Assembly (NCBI RefSeq): GCF_041903755.1
Contig: NZ_JBBWVE010000008.1
Location: forward strand, 1-64,000
Length of the DNA: 64,000 nt
Direction: 5' to 3'
Origin: Thiocapsa roseilacustris
GTDB lineage: Bacteria > Pseudomonadota > Gammaproteobacteria > Chromatiales > Chromatiaceae
Shown here: one piece after another, positions 10,860 through 19,954 of the stretch
Layout: each line of letters starts with the position of its first letter
Position numbering within the stretch: position 1 is the first letter of the stretch
Made by a program: the position numbers and the translations under genes
Notes under the pieces: generated by a model
Databases searched by the model: none
Told to the model about the DNA's origin: nothing
Seen by the model: the letters and a program-made list of their open reading frames with translations, nothing else

Positions 10860-11549
10860 GTGACCACCGCCCGTATCCTGGTGATCGATGACGAGGAGCA
10901 GATCCGACGGTTCCTGCGGATTAGTCTCAAGAGCCAGGGCTATCAGGTCATTGAGGCCGATAACGCGGAGGCGGGTCTAGCGTTCGCCGCGACCCAGACC
11001 CCGGATCTGGTCATCCTCGACCTCGGACTCCCGGATGCGGACGGCAAGACGGTGCTCGCCGAGATCCGTGCCTGGTCGTCGGTCCCGGTCCTCGTCCTTT
11101 CGGTGCGTGACTCGGAGACCGAGAAGGTTCTGGCCCTCGACGGCGGCGCCAACGACTATGTCACCAAGCCCTTCGGGGTACAGGAGCTGCTTGCCCGGGT
11201 GCGCAATTTACTGCGGATCGTTGGCGACGCGGCCAAACCCGGCGGACTCTTCGACGACGGCCACCTGCGGATCGATCTCGGTCTGCGCTTGGTCACGCTC
11301 GACGGTGCGCCCATCCACCTCTCGCGCAAGGAATACGCCGTCCTGCAGGCCCTGGTCGCCCATTCCGGCCGGGTCGTTACCCAATCCCAGTTACTGCGCG
11401 AGATCTGGGGGCCAACCCATGTCGAAGACACCCACTATCTGCGCATCGTGATCGGCAAGCTGCGGCAGAAGCTGGACGACGACCCGAGCGAGCCCGGCTA
11501 TCTGGAGACCGAGCCGGGCGTGGGGTATCGGTTTATCGGTGAGCGGTGA
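10860..11549 (+). CDS. kdpE: Response regulator KdpE
   Basis: 229 residues from the GTG at 10860, close to the ~225 of characterised KdpE. The frame is open back to 10725, but that stretch is the inverted repeat and would add a non-conserved leader, so the later start is preferred. The receiver domain has VIDDEE, the phosphorylated Asp in LVILDLGLPD (about residue 54) and YVTKPF. The C-terminal half is an OmpR-type winged helix (LSRKEYAVLQAL ... YLRIVIGKLRQKL). It activates kdp transcription when phosphorylated by KdpD. It ends 2 bp before the convergent trkH stop. Confidence 0.94.
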   Translation: MTTARILVIDDEEQIRRFLRISLKSQGYQVIEADNAEAGLAFAATQTPDLVILDLGLPDADGKTVLAEIRAWSSVPVLVLSVRDSETEKVLALDGGANDYVTKPFGVQELLARVRNLLRIVGDAAKPGGLFDDGHLRIDLGLRLVTLDGAPIHLSRKEYAVLQALVAHSGRVVTQSQLLREIWGPTHVEDTHYLRIVIGKLRQKLDDDPSEPGYLETEPGVGYRFIGER

Positions 11550-11551
11550 GA

Positions 11552-13036
11552 TCAATCCCGCCAAAACCCCGGCGTAAACAACACCAACAAGGTGAAGATC
11601 TCCAGCCGCCCGAGCAGCATCGCCAGGGCGCAGATCCATTTTTCCGCGTCGGAGACGGCGGCGAAGTTGCTCGCCGTCTCCCCGAGCCCCGGGCCCAGGT
11701 TGTTCATGCAGGTCGCCACCGAGCCGAACGCCGTGATCGCGTCCATGCCCAAGGTCATCAGCGCCATCATGAGCACGACGAAGGTCCCGACATAGAGCCC
11801 GAAGAAGGCCCAGACCGCCTCCAATGTCCGGTCTTTGATGACCTGTCGTCCGACCAGGAGCGGCTGGACGTGCGAGGGATGGACCAGGCGGCGCAGCTCG
11901 ATCCCGACCTGTTTGCCGAGGACCACGAAGCGGATGACCTTCATGCCGCCGGCGGTCGAGCCGGCACAGCCGCCGACAAAGCTGATGAAGATGAGGAGCA
12001 TCGGCAGCAGCGTGGGCCACACCGAGAAGTCGTCGATGCCGTAACCGGTGCTGGTGATGACCGAGGCGACGGTGAACGCCGAGTAGCGCAGGGCCTCGCC
12101 GGGCGACGCTTTCGCCCCTTCCAGGTAGAGCACCAGGGTCGCGATCAGCACGACCCAGAGGACGACACCGAGAAAAGCCCTGACCTCCGGGCTGTCCCAA
12201 TAGGGCCGGAGCGAGATCCGCTGCCAAACCAGATAATGGACACTGAAGCTGATCCCGCCGATCAGCATGAAGACGGTTGCGATGCCCTCGATATAAACGC
12301 TGTCGAAATAGGCCAGGCTTGCATCGTGCGTCGAGAAGCCTCCGGTCGAAACGGTGGTCAGGCTGTGGGCGATCGCATCGAAGGGGGTCATCCCGGCAAT
12401 CCAGTAGAGCAGCGCACAGACGCTCGTGATCGACAGATAGAGGATCCAGAGGGCTCGCGCGGTATGCGCGATCCGCGGCGTGAGCTTGTCGTCTTTCATC
12501 GGGCCCGGTGTCTCGGCCCTCATGAGCTGCATCCCGCCCACGCCGAGGATCGGCAGAAGCGCGATCGCCGAGACCACGAAGCCGATCCCGCCGAGCCACT
12601 GCATCTCCTGGCGGAAAAACAGAATCGACGGCGGGACATCGTCGAGCCCGACGATGACGGTCGCCCCGGTGGTGGTGAAGGCGGAGACCGACTCGAAGAC
12701 CGCATCGGCCGGATCCAAGCCCAATCCAATCATCAGGGGCAGACTGCCGAGCAGGCTCATCGCAACCCAGAGCATGGCCACGATGACAAACCCGTCGTGG
12801 TTGCGCATCGCTTGCCGATACCTGAGGGTCGGCAGCCAGAGCAGCAGGCCGACAGCGAGGCTCACCAGCAAGGACAGCGCGAAGTGAACCGCCTCGCCGT
12901 CACCGTAGAGAAGCGCAACTGCCAGCGGCGGCAACAAAGCCGCACTGAAGAGAACGAGAAAGATTCCGAGCGTTCGAGCGACCAGCGCGGCCTGCATTCG
13001 ATGGGACATCCGAGCCGAGGGGTGATCGGTGGACAT
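11552..13036 (-). CDS. trkH: TrkH family potassium uptake protein
   Basis: 494 residues from the ATG at 13036 (GAGG upstream); a start at 13009 would give 485 residues and fits almost as well. It is the membrane subunit of the Trk/Ktr low-affinity potassium uptake system: multi-pass with repeated pore loops, such as ESVSAFTTTGATV, HSLTTVSTGGFST and ASVITSTGYGIDD, each carrying the potassium-coordinating glycine. It faces the kdp operon tail to tail, so the segment holds both a high- and a low-affinity potassium system. The cytosolic TrkA partner is not in the window. Confidence 0.93.
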   Translation of the reverse strand: MSTDHPSARMSHRMQAALVARTLGIFLVLFSAALLPPLAVALLYGDGEAVHFALSLLVSLAVGLLLWLPTLRYRQAMRNHDGFVIVAMLWVAMSLLGSLPLMIGLGLDPADAVFESVSAFTTTGATVIVGLDDVPPSILFFRQEMQWLGGIGFVVSAIALLPILGVGGMQLMRAETPGPMKDDKLTPRIAHTARALWILYLSITSVCALLYWIAGMTPFDAIAHSLTTVSTGGFSTHDASLAYFDSVYIEGIATVFMLIGGISFSVHYLVWQRISLRPYWDSPEVRAFLGVVLWVVLIATLVLYLEGAKASPGEALRYSAFTVASVITSTGYGIDDFSVWPTLLPMLLIFISFVGGCAGSTAGGMKVIRFVVLGKQVGIELRRLVHPSHVQPLLVGRQVIKDRTLEAVWAFFGLYVGTFVVLMMALMTLGMDAITAFGSVATCMNNLGPGLGETASNFAAVSDAEKWICALAMLLGRLEIFTLLVLFTPGFWRD

Positions 13037-13165
13037 TCTCCATGTCCTCGGCATCGGCTCCCGTAAAAAGTCCGTAAATTCAGGTCGGCCCAGACCCCAC
13101 CCTTCGAGAACCAAAATCGTTGCGAGCCGCCTGAAAGAACCGAGCTTTCTCCCGGGTCTTTAGCG

Positions 13166-13229
13166 GTGATGGCCGAGCAGGGGTTCACAACTCCGAGACG
13201 GCTCGTAGGCGACCCGCCCTGGCCATCAC
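13166..13229 (-). other. Long inverted repeat upstream of trkH
   Basis: Perfect 9-bp arms GTGATGGCC (13166-13174) and GGCCATCAC (13221-13229) enclose 46 nt that contain further complementary pieces (GAGC/GCTC). It lies about 130 bp upstream of the trkH start and could be a structured leader or just another dispersed palindrome. No known riboswitch consensus was recognised. Confidence 0.4.
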
Positions 13230-13310
13230 AAAAACCAGTCCGGATTTCCCGAGACCGGAACGCCGCGCTCGGCTCGGCTAGTGCAGCACGGCAGATGTAT
13301 CGAGACCGTT

Positions 13311-13383
<73 letters not shown>

Positions 13384-13416
13384 CTCGGACGGTCTCGGAA
13401 TCTCTGCACTGCTCCA

Positions 13417-14793
13417 TTAGGGCATTCGCAGCGCATACTTTTCGATCTTGCGATCGAGCGCCGGTCGCGAGATACCGAGGATCTCGCAGGTCTTGCCCTT
13501 ATGTCCTCCGGTATGGTCCAACACCCGCTGAACGTGCTCGGCCTCGACCGCGTCGAGTGTTCTCAGCACCTGGTTCTCGGTCGGTTTGCCCGGCACACCG
13601 CCCGCGGCCGGACCCGGTGCCGCCGTGGGCTCGGTCTCGGCGTCGAGCTCGAGCAGATCGGCCGTGATCAGACCCGTGCGCGCCTGCACCATTGCTTGCG
13701 TCAAGCGGTTTTCGAGCTCCCGCACGTTGCCGGGCCAGTCGTGGCGGCACAGTTGCGCCAAGGCCGCCTCGGCGATGCGCGGTCGCGCTTGGCCCAGACG
13801 CTCGGCGATGCGCGCAATCAGACCTTCGACCAGGAGCGGGATGTCGTCGCGTCGCTCGCGCAGCGGCGGCATCTGAATTTGAATGACCTTGAGCCGATAG
13901 GCCAGGTCTTCGCGAAAGCGCCCGGCCGCGGCCTCGGCCATGAGATCCCGGTTGGTCGCGGCGACCACGCGGGCGTCGGTCGCGATCGTCTCGGTGCCGC
14001 CGACGCGTTGGAAGACACGCTCCTGCAAGGCGCGCAGCAGCTTGGCCTGCAGGGTCGGGGCGAGCTCGCCGATCTCGTCCAGAAACAGGGTCCCCGCGCT
14101 CGCCTGCTCGAACTTACCGAGCTTGCGTGACTGTGCACCGGTGAAGGATCCCTTCTCGTGCCCGAACAGCTCGCTCTCGAGCAGGGTCTCGACGATCGCC
14201 GCACAGTTGACGGCCACGAACGGGCCGGTCCGACCGCTGTGCTGATGGACCAGACGTGCCACCACCTCCTTGCCGGTGCCGGACTCGCCCGTGATGAGCA
14301 CGGTGGCAGAGCTGCGGGCACTCAGCGCAATGGTCTTGCTTACCGCCAGCATGGCGTCGCTGCGCCCAATCAGGTCGCGCGCCACACCCGGCCCGGCCTC
14401 CAAGCGTGCCGGCGCCTGCTTGGCGGCCTTGCGTTGACGCAACAGGCGCTCGAGCGTCTGCTGCAGCTCGGCGAGCTTGATCGGTTTGTGTACGAAATCG
14501 GCGGCACCGCGCTGGATCGCCTCGATCGCCAGCTCCAGGTCGTGCTGACCGGTCATCATGATCACGGGCAGATCCGGGTTCGCCTTCAGCAGCGACGCGA
14601 TCAGGTCGCTCCCCTGCCCGTCCGGGAGCTGTTGGTCCAACAGCACCAGATCGACAGGCGCCGCCTGCACGCGCGCCAGCCCCGAGCGACAGGTCTGGGC
14701 GACCTCGACCGCGAAGCCGACATCCTCGAAGTGCATCGCCAGCATCTGCCCCAAGGCCGGATCGTCTTCGATGATGAGCAGTTGTCGGGGCAT
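13417..14793 (-). CDS. NtrC-type sigma-54-dependent response regulator
   Basis: 458 residues in the standard three-part order. The receiver domain has phosphoacceptor D53 and K103. The AAA+ activator domain has Walker A GESGTGKE (169-176), an ESELFGHEKGSFTGA stretch and Walker B FLDEIGEL. The C-terminal Fis-type helix-turn-helix ends in KTCEILGISRPALDRKIEKY. The sigma-54-contacting loop is GSFTGA rather than the usual GAFTGA, a variant seen in some activators. It would activate RpoN-dependent promoters on phosphorylation. No partner kinase is adjacent, so it appears to be an orphan; the intact kinase at 23718-25676 is a distant candidate only. Confidence 0.9.
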   Translation of the reverse strand: MPRQLLIIEDDPALGQMLAMHFEDVGFAVEVAQTCRSGLARVQAAPVDLVLLDQQLPDGQGSDLIASLLKANPDLPVIMMTGQHDLELAIEAIQRGAADFVHKPIKLAELQQTLERLLRQRKAAKQAPARLEAGPGVARDLIGRSDAMLAVSKTIALSARSSATVLITGESGTGKEVVARLVHQHSGRTGPFVAVNCAAIVETLLESELFGHEKGSFTGAQSRKLGKFEQASAGTLFLDEIGELAPTLQAKLLRALQERVFQRVGGTETIATDARVVAATNRDLMAEAAAGRFREDLAYRLKVIQIQMPPLRERRDDIPLLVEGLIARIAERLGQARPRIAEAALAQLCRHDWPGNVRELENRLTQAMVQARTGLITADLLELDAETEPTAAPGPAAGGVPGKPTENQVLRTLDAVEAEHVQRVLDHTGGHKGKTCEILGISRPALDRKIEKYALRMP

Positions 14794-15163
14794 CGCGGTC
14801 GACTGCCGTTTTCAGGGTTAAGGTCAGGGTACGGTCGCATGCACCGGCGTGCAAGAGATCGCCGGCGTGCCGGGTCTTGTGGAGATAGGAAGGCCCGATG
14901 CGTCAGATTCGGCGTCGGTCGCCAGGCGTCCGAGAGAGCACGAACTCTCACCGCTCTGCAGAGCGGCAGGTCTGGACCGTTGAATCATCTGAACCACCGA
15001 GTGCTAAGCTGGATACTCTGATAGCGACAGCCACTGCTTCGATCCCGGTTTTAACCTCAACCCATTGGAAGCCGTCCGAGTCCGTGGCACGCATCAAAAC
15101 GCGCGCTGCCGGGCCTATAATCGGGCCAGCACCATCCCCCGCAACGACCCACCGGAGGCCATG
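14794..15163. other. Intergenic region, 370 bp
   Basis: Lies between two divergent genes. A -10-like TATAAT (15116-15121) sits about 40 bp before the Uma2 gene, but no good -35 is present at normal spacing. I see no gene or strong structure here. Confidence 0.45.
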
Positions 15164-15742
15164 ATGTCCGCCGCACCTCAACCGCATCTTTCGTTCGACG
15201 ACTGGCTCGCCATCGAGCGGACCGCGACCGACCAACGCAGCGAATACCTTGCCGGCGAGGTCTTTGCGATGGCCGGCGGCACCGAGGAGCACAACCTGAT
15301 CGTGCTCAATGTCGGCGCCGAGCTGCGCAACCAGCTCAAGGATCGACCCTGCCGCGTCTACCCGAGCGACATGAAGGTCCATATCGCCGCCGACGACGTG
15401 GGCACCTACCCCGACGTGATGGTGATCTGCGGCGAGCGCCACTTCCACGACGGCCGGCGCGACGTCGTCACCAATCCGATCCTGATCGTCGAGGTCCTGT
15501 CGGACTCCACCGAGGCCTACGACCGCGGCGACAAGTTCCGACATTATCGAAGCCTCCAATGCCTGCAGGCCTACCTGCTGCTGTCGCAGTATCGGATGCA
15601 GGCCGAGCTGTTTCTCCGCCAGCCCGACGGAACCTGGAGTCTGAGCAGCTACCAGGAGCCGTCCGAATCCATCCCGCTGCGCATCGTCGAGGCCGAGCTG
15701 TCGCTGGCCGAGGTCTACGATAAGGTGGAGCTGTCGAGGTAG
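15164..15742 (+). CDS. Uma2 family (DUF820) endonuclease-like protein
   Basis: 192 residues of the Uma2/DUF820 family, a PD-(D/E)XK-fold group abundant in cyanobacteria and some Chromatiaceae and often associated with mobile DNA. Visible signatures are SFDDWLAIE near the start, RSEYLAGEVFAMAGG, the YPDVMVIC catalytic-core strand and NPILIVEVLSDSTEAYDRGDK. The ATG at 15164 is preferred because GGAGG lies 5 bases upstream; ATG 15161 directly precedes it. The gene ends one base before the next start. Biological role is not established for most members. Confidence 0.85.
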   Translation: MSAAPQPHLSFDDWLAIERTATDQRSEYLAGEVFAMAGGTEEHNLIVLNVGAELRNQLKDRPCRVYPSDMKVHIAADDVGTYPDVMVICGERHFHDGRRDVVTNPILIVEVLSDSTEAYDRGDKFRHYRSLQCLQAYLLLSQYRMQAELFLRQPDGTWSLSSYQEPSESIPLRIVEAELSLAEVYDKVELSR

Positions 15743-15743
15743 C

Positions 15744-18197
15744 ATGAACCGCCGACGTGTCGGTCTTTGCCTTCTACTGTGTCTGACCATCGCGCAGGTC
15801 GGCAGCGTCGGTGCCGAGGACCGCGACGACGCGCAGGCGGCAGCGGACGTCTCGGCAACCTACCCGCCCGAGCTTCAACGCCGGCTAGCGGCGGCACTCG
15901 CGGCCAAGGGACCGGACTACCGCCCGCACACCGAACACCTGCTCCCCGATGGCCGACCTCGCTACACCAACCGCCTGATCCTGGAAGATTCGCCCTACCT
16001 CATCCAGCACGCCCACAATCCGGTGGACTGGTCTGCCTGGGGGCCGGAGGCGTTCGAGCGCGCCCGCCGCGAGAACAAGCCGGTATTCCTGTCCATCGGT
16101 TACTCGACCTGCCACTGGTGCCATGTGATGGCGCGCGAGAGCTTCGAGGACAGCGCCATCGCGGAGCTGCTCAACACCCATTTCGTGGCGATCAAGGTCG
16201 ATCGGGAAGTGCGCCCCGACATCGACCAGGTGTACATGACCGCCGTGCAACTGCTCACCGGCACGGGCGGCTGGCCCATGTCGAGCTTCCTCACACCGCA
16301 GGGCGAGACCATCGTCGCCGGGACCTACTTCCCGCCCGACGATTTCAGCGCACTTCTGCAAGGCATCAATGCCCAGTGGCAAGAGCGACCGGAACAGATG
16401 CGCGCCCGGGCTGCCGAGATCGCCCGTGCCGTCGCCGAGGCGCTCGCCGCCGAGGCACAAGCTGCCGAGCTCGGAGACCGGATCGTCGATCAGGCCATCG
16501 CGGGGCTACTCGAGCAGCATGACGATCTGCAGGGCGGATTTGGTGACGCCCCCAAGTTCCCGCAGCAGCCGCGGCTCGCACTGTTGCTCGATCAGGCGCT
16601 GCGCCGGAACGATCAGGCCGCGCTGACGGCGGCCGTCTTCACGCTGAAGAGCATGGCACGCGGCGGCATTCAGGATCAGGTCGGCGGCGGCTTCCATCGC
16701 TACGCGATCGACAACGACTGGCTGGTGCCCCATTTCGAGAAGATGCTTTACGACCAGGCGCAGCTTGCGCGCCTGTATCTGGCCGGGTGGCGGCTGACCG
16801 GCGACCCGGAGCTGGCACGCGTGGCCCGGCGCACGCTCGACTTCGTGCTGCGCGATCTGACCTCCCCGGCGGGCGGCTTCTACTCCGCCACCGATGCCGA
16901 GAGCGAGGGCGAAGAAGGGTTGTTCTTTCTCTGGACACCGGACGAGCTGAGGTCCGTGCTGTCGGCCGAGGACGCCGAGCTCGCCATCGCCCTCTACGGG
17001 GTGACCGAATCCGGCAACTTCGAGGGGCGGAACATCCTGCATCTACGGATCGCGCCGGAGTCGTTTGCCGCCGCCCGCGGCTTGACCCCGGCAGCGCTGT
17101 GGTGGCGCCTGGACGCCATCAATCAGCGCCTCTATCGGCACCGCGAAGGGCGCCCGCACCCGCATCGCGACGAGAAGATCCTCACCGCTTGGAACGGCAT
17201 GATGATCGCCGCACTCGCCGAGGCCGCCGATGCCTTGGGTGAGCCGCGGTATCTGAGCGCTGCCGAACGCGCGGCGGAGCTGCTCTGGGGCGAGCTGCGT
17301 CCGGCGCCGGGTCGGATCAACCGCGTCTATCTCGACGGACGCGCCACACAGCCGGGGCTTCTGGAGGATTACGCCTTTCTCGGACAGGCCATGATCGCGC
17401 TCTATGACGCCACCGGCGAGCAGCGCTGGTTGACGCGGGCCCGCGAGATGGCCGATGCGCTGTGGGAGCGCTTTGCCGATCGCAGCGAAGGCGGCCTGTT
17501 CATGGGCGAAGCCACCGAGGAGACGCCGCTGATGGCGCGGCCCAAAGACGTCACCGACGGGGTCATGCCGTCCGCCACCTCGGCGGCCCTGCAGCTGCTG
17601 GCGGAGCTGTCCCGTCGCACAGATGAGCTCGCTTACGAGCGGCACGCGACAGAACTGTTGGCGAGCACATCGGGCCGGATCGCGCAGAACCCGAGCGCCT
17701 TCCCGTCGCTGCTGGCGGCACTGAACCTGCTGCGAGACGGCGACACCGGCCCCCTGCAATACGCGGCGCGGGGCGCCGTGCGCGCCGAGGCACACATCAG
17801 CGACCGAAAGAGCTTGGGCGAGAACGACAGCGCGAACCTGGTCGTTGATCTGACCCTGCGACCGGGCTGGCACGTCAATGCCCACCGACCGCTGCAGAAC
17901 GCGCTCATTGGGACAACCCTGCGCATGCGCGGTGACCGTGCGGACTGGCGGATGGCGACGCCCAACTACCCGACCCCGGAGATCCTCCGACTCGGCTTCC
18001 AGCGCGAGCCGCTGGCGGTCTATCAGGACCGGGTCCGGATCGAGGCAACGCTCGAGGAGAACCCACGACAGCGGGCCGATCCCAGCGAGGCTCCAAGCGC
18101 ATGGCTGCCCTTGGAGCTACGTCTGCAGGCGTGCAGCGACGCCATCTGTCTGGCCCCGGAGACCCTGGTCCTGCAGGTGTCGCTGCCTGCCCGCTGA
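15744..18197 (+). CDS. DUF255 thioredoxin-like protein with C-terminal DsbD-type domain
   Basis: 817 residues. A cleavable signal peptide (about 1-24) is followed by the thioredoxin-like DUF255 (YyaL/Spermatogenesis-associated 20) domain with the STCHWCHVM motif (cysteines 123 and 126). Next comes a long (alpha/alpha)6-barrel region related to N-acylglucosamine epimerase/cellobiose epimerase folds. The last ~150 residues resemble the N-terminal DsbC-like domain of DsbD (about residues 690-815), with a CSDAIC pair near the end. The fusion suggests a periplasmic redox or sugar-linked function, but the substrate is unknown. The start one base after the Uma2 stop implies co-transcription. Confidence 0.85.
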   Translation: MNRRRVGLCLLLCLTIAQVGSVGAEDRDDAQAAADVSATYPPELQRRLAAALAAKGPDYRPHTEHLLPDGRPRYTNRLILEDSPYLIQHAHNPVDWSAWGPEAFERARRENKPVFLSIGYSTCHWCHVMARESFEDSAIAELLNTHFVAIKVDREVRPDIDQVYMTAVQLLTGTGGWPMSSFLTPQGETIVAGTYFPPDDFSALLQGINAQWQERPEQMRARAAEIARAVAEALAAEAQAAELGDRIVDQAIAGLLEQHDDLQGGFGDAPKFPQQPRLALLLDQALRRNDQAALTAAVFTLKSMARGGIQDQVGGGFHRYAIDNDWLVPHFEKMLYDQAQLARLYLAGWRLTGDPELARVARRTLDFVLRDLTSPAGGFYSATDAESEGEEGLFFLWTPDELRSVLSAEDAELAIALYGVTESGNFEGRNILHLRIAPESFAAARGLTPAALWWRLDAINQRLYRHREGRPHPHRDEKILTAWNGMMIAALAEAADALGEPRYLSAAERAAELLWGELRPAPGRINRVYLDGRATQPGLLEDYAFLGQAMIALYDATGEQRWLTRAREMADALWERFADRSEGGLFMGEATEETPLMARPKDVTDGVMPSATSAALQLLAELSRRTDELAYERHATELLASTSGRIAQNPSAFPSLLAALNLLRDGDTGPLQYAARGAVRAEAHISDRKSLGENDSANLVVDLTLRPGWHVNAHRPLQNALIGTTLRMRGDRADWRMATPNYPTPEILRLGFQREPLAVYQDRVRIEATLEENPRQRADPSEAPSAWLPLELRLQACSDAICLAPETLVLQVSLPAR

Positions 18198-18250
18198 AGC
18201 AGTCCGCCTTCGGACGGGTTGAAGTTTCGACTTTCTTTTTCCCGCTGCCG

Positions 18251-18661
18251 CTAAAGCGTCAGGCGAGCCACGGTCCCCTCGTCGGACGTCCAACTGAGTG
18301 AGAATCGCCAATGATGGGCTTGGGCGATGCGTCGGACATACCAACGGCATCGCCTGCAGCGACCCAAACACAGGTTGATGGTCGCCAACGGATTGCGGAG
18401 CTGATGGATGATCATCGCGACGAGCTCACCCATCACGGCAAGCCGCTCGATCGCCGCATCGGCTTCCTTGCGCCGGCTGACATCGCGCAGCAGCGCCCTG
18501 TATCTGGGCTGTTCGCGGCTGCCGTAGGCACACACGCTGACCTTGCTCGGAAAAACGCTGCCGTCCTCGCGCCGGTGCCGGGTCTCCAGCAGGCGCGGGC
18601 GGTCGATCTCCAATCGCAAGCAGCTGAGCTCGTTGGTCCAGCCCGTTCCGCAAGCCCGCAC
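18251..18661 (-). pseudogene. Sensor histidine kinase remnant
   Basis: This strand carries three recognisable pieces of a PAS-type kinase: a PAS tail (RREDGSVFPSKVSV ... ALLRDVSRRKEADAAIERL), the dimerisation helix with its phosphoacceptor H-box (IIHQLRNPLATI), and then, with no intervening ATP-binding core, VRRIAQAHHWRFSLS ... GTVARLTL, which matches the last strand of a HATPase domain. The N-, G1- and most of the G2-box regions are missing, as is the start of the gene. It is a fragment with an internal deletion and cannot be a working kinase. Confidence 0.75.
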
Positions 18662-18680
18662 GTCGCGGGCGATCGGTTTC

Positions 18681-19031
18681 TACCTCCTCGCAAGGCTCCA
18701 CGACAACCCGACAGACACACGAACGTTCGAGGCCGACTTCGTTCTGGCGCGCGCCCGTGACGGGCTGGTGCCGGAGATCGACGTCCACCCGCCGCAGGAG
18801 TATGCCCAAGGGCATCTGGTGGGTGCACTGAACGTCCCGCTTGAACAGTTGGAGAGCCGGCTCGGCGAGCTGCCCAAAGATCGCGTGGTGGTCGCCTACT
18901 GCCGGGGTCCCTGGTGCGTCCCCTTTTTCGAAGCCGTGGCGCGCCTGCGCGAAGCGGGGTTTCAGGCGAGGCGACTGCATGACGGTCTGCCCGAGTGGCG
19001 ACGGGCCGGATTGCCGGTCGACGCGGCCTGA
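18681..19031 (+). pseudogene. ArsR-type rhodanese-domain protein remnant
   Basis: The 3' part encodes an intact-looking rhodanese domain (DVHPPQEYAQGHLVGA ... YCRGPWC ... LHDGLPEWRRAGLPV) preceded by LARARDGL. That linker and this rhodanese subtype are typical of ArsR/SmtB regulators carrying a C-terminal rhodanese. The expected helix-turn-helix is absent: the frame runs back into the opposing kinase fragment. It is probably a 5'-truncated gene; expression as a free rhodanese from an internal start is possible but no ribosome binding site is obvious. Confidence 0.65.
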
Positions 19032-19127
19032 GAGCCCATCGGGGTCATCGCCGACGGCATGCCGGCGGCGATGACGATCCCCGTCGAGACCGGGTACTTA
19101 GAATTCCGGAAACCTTCATGCCAAGGG

Positions 19128-19205
19128 CGTAGGTTGTGCCGAGCCGTGCGAGGCACAACCAACCGTAGGCGCAAGTTGTGCTTCCTATCGTCAGCACAAC
19201 CTACG
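19128..19205. repeat. GTAGGTTGTGC palindromes, tandem pair
   Basis: First palindrome: GGTTGTGCC (19132-19140) with GGCACAACC (19152-19160). It is followed by an inverted copy (19171-19205) of the 31-bp unit found at 31447-31477. A related palindrome, GTTGGGCA/TGCCCAAC, is at 51428-51459. These are REP-like dispersed repeats outside genes. Confidence 0.75.
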
Positions 19206-19230
19206 GGTATGGACGTTTGCAGAAATCGCC

Positions 19231-19896
19231 TTACGACAGACGCGGTGTGGCGGCCGCCCGTCTGCCCCCGAAGCGTGCCCCGACGGACCACGCGGGCGCT
19301 GCCGCGGCGAAGCGGCGGGCCAACCAGAAGTCGACACTCAGATAGCGCCCGGCGCCGATGAAGAAGAGCGCGAGCAGCATGATGAAGTAGGTCGTTGCGA
19401 ACTCGATACCGTTGTTCAGGATGACCAGGCTGCCGTTCTCGGTGAGCCAGCTGTAATTGCCGTGCTCGCGCAGAATGTCCTTGGCACGGTCGAGCCGCTC
19501 GATGGCGCCGATCGTGCGGTCGCTCGCAAAGAGTGACCCGGTCCCCTCGGCGATGGCGAGCCAGCCGTTCTGCCAATGCACGGTCACGGCGGCGACGACC
19601 ATGGTGACCATCAGCGGGAGCGAGATCCAACGCACGCCCAGACCGACGACCAGCAGGATTGCACCCAGGACCTCGGTGCCGGCGGCGAGGAAGGCCAGGA
19701 GCGCCGGGAACGGCAGACCCAGACCCCAGTCGGGGTTGCCGAACCATTGCACGGTGCTCTCGAAGTCGGCGAACTTCTTGGTCCCGGCCATCCAGACGAC
19801 GGGGGCCAAGTAGAGTCGCAGGGCCAGCGGGGCCAGGAAATCCAGTGCACGGGTGGTGTCGAGCAAGCCTTGGAATCGGCGGGCGAGCCTGATCAT
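19231..19896 (-). CDS. DoxX family membrane protein
   Basis: 221 residues from the ATG at 19896 (GAGGAA 10 bases upstream). It has several transmembrane helices and family-typical features (RLYLAPVVWMAGTKKFADF, PALLAFLAAGTEVLGAILL). DoxX-like proteins sit in the inner membrane, and members are frequent partners in MNIO/bufferin loci, such as the one beginning at 20574 on the other strand. The long soluble insert between helices 3 and 4 and the basic, low-complexity C-terminus are unusual and could differ from the ancestral end. The exact biochemical role is unknown. Confidence 0.8.
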   Translation of the reverse strand: MIRLARRFQGLLDTTRALDFLAPLALRLYLAPVVWMAGTKKFADFESTVQWFGNPDWGLGLPFPALLAFLAAGTEVLGAILLVVGLGVRWISLPLMVTMVVAAVTVHWQNGWLAIAEGTGSLFASDRTIGAIERLDRAKDILREHGNYSWLTENGSLVILNNGIEFATTYFIMLLALFFIGAGRYLSVDFWLARRFAAAAPAWSVGARFGGRRAAATPRLS

Positions 19897-19954
19897 GGGT
19901 CGTTCCTCATCGTATTGCGGTGGGTCGGGGTGTCGGGCAAGCCGCGGCACAGAT

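Noticed and set aside
11546..13066. 506-codon plus-strand frame opposite trkH
   Set aside because: Highly charged, motif-free sequence; the minus strand shows clear TrkH pore loops.
13180..13200. tRNA-like GGTTCACAACTCC stretch
   Set aside because: Resembles a T-arm, but no acceptor stem, D-arm or anticodon arm can be folded around it.
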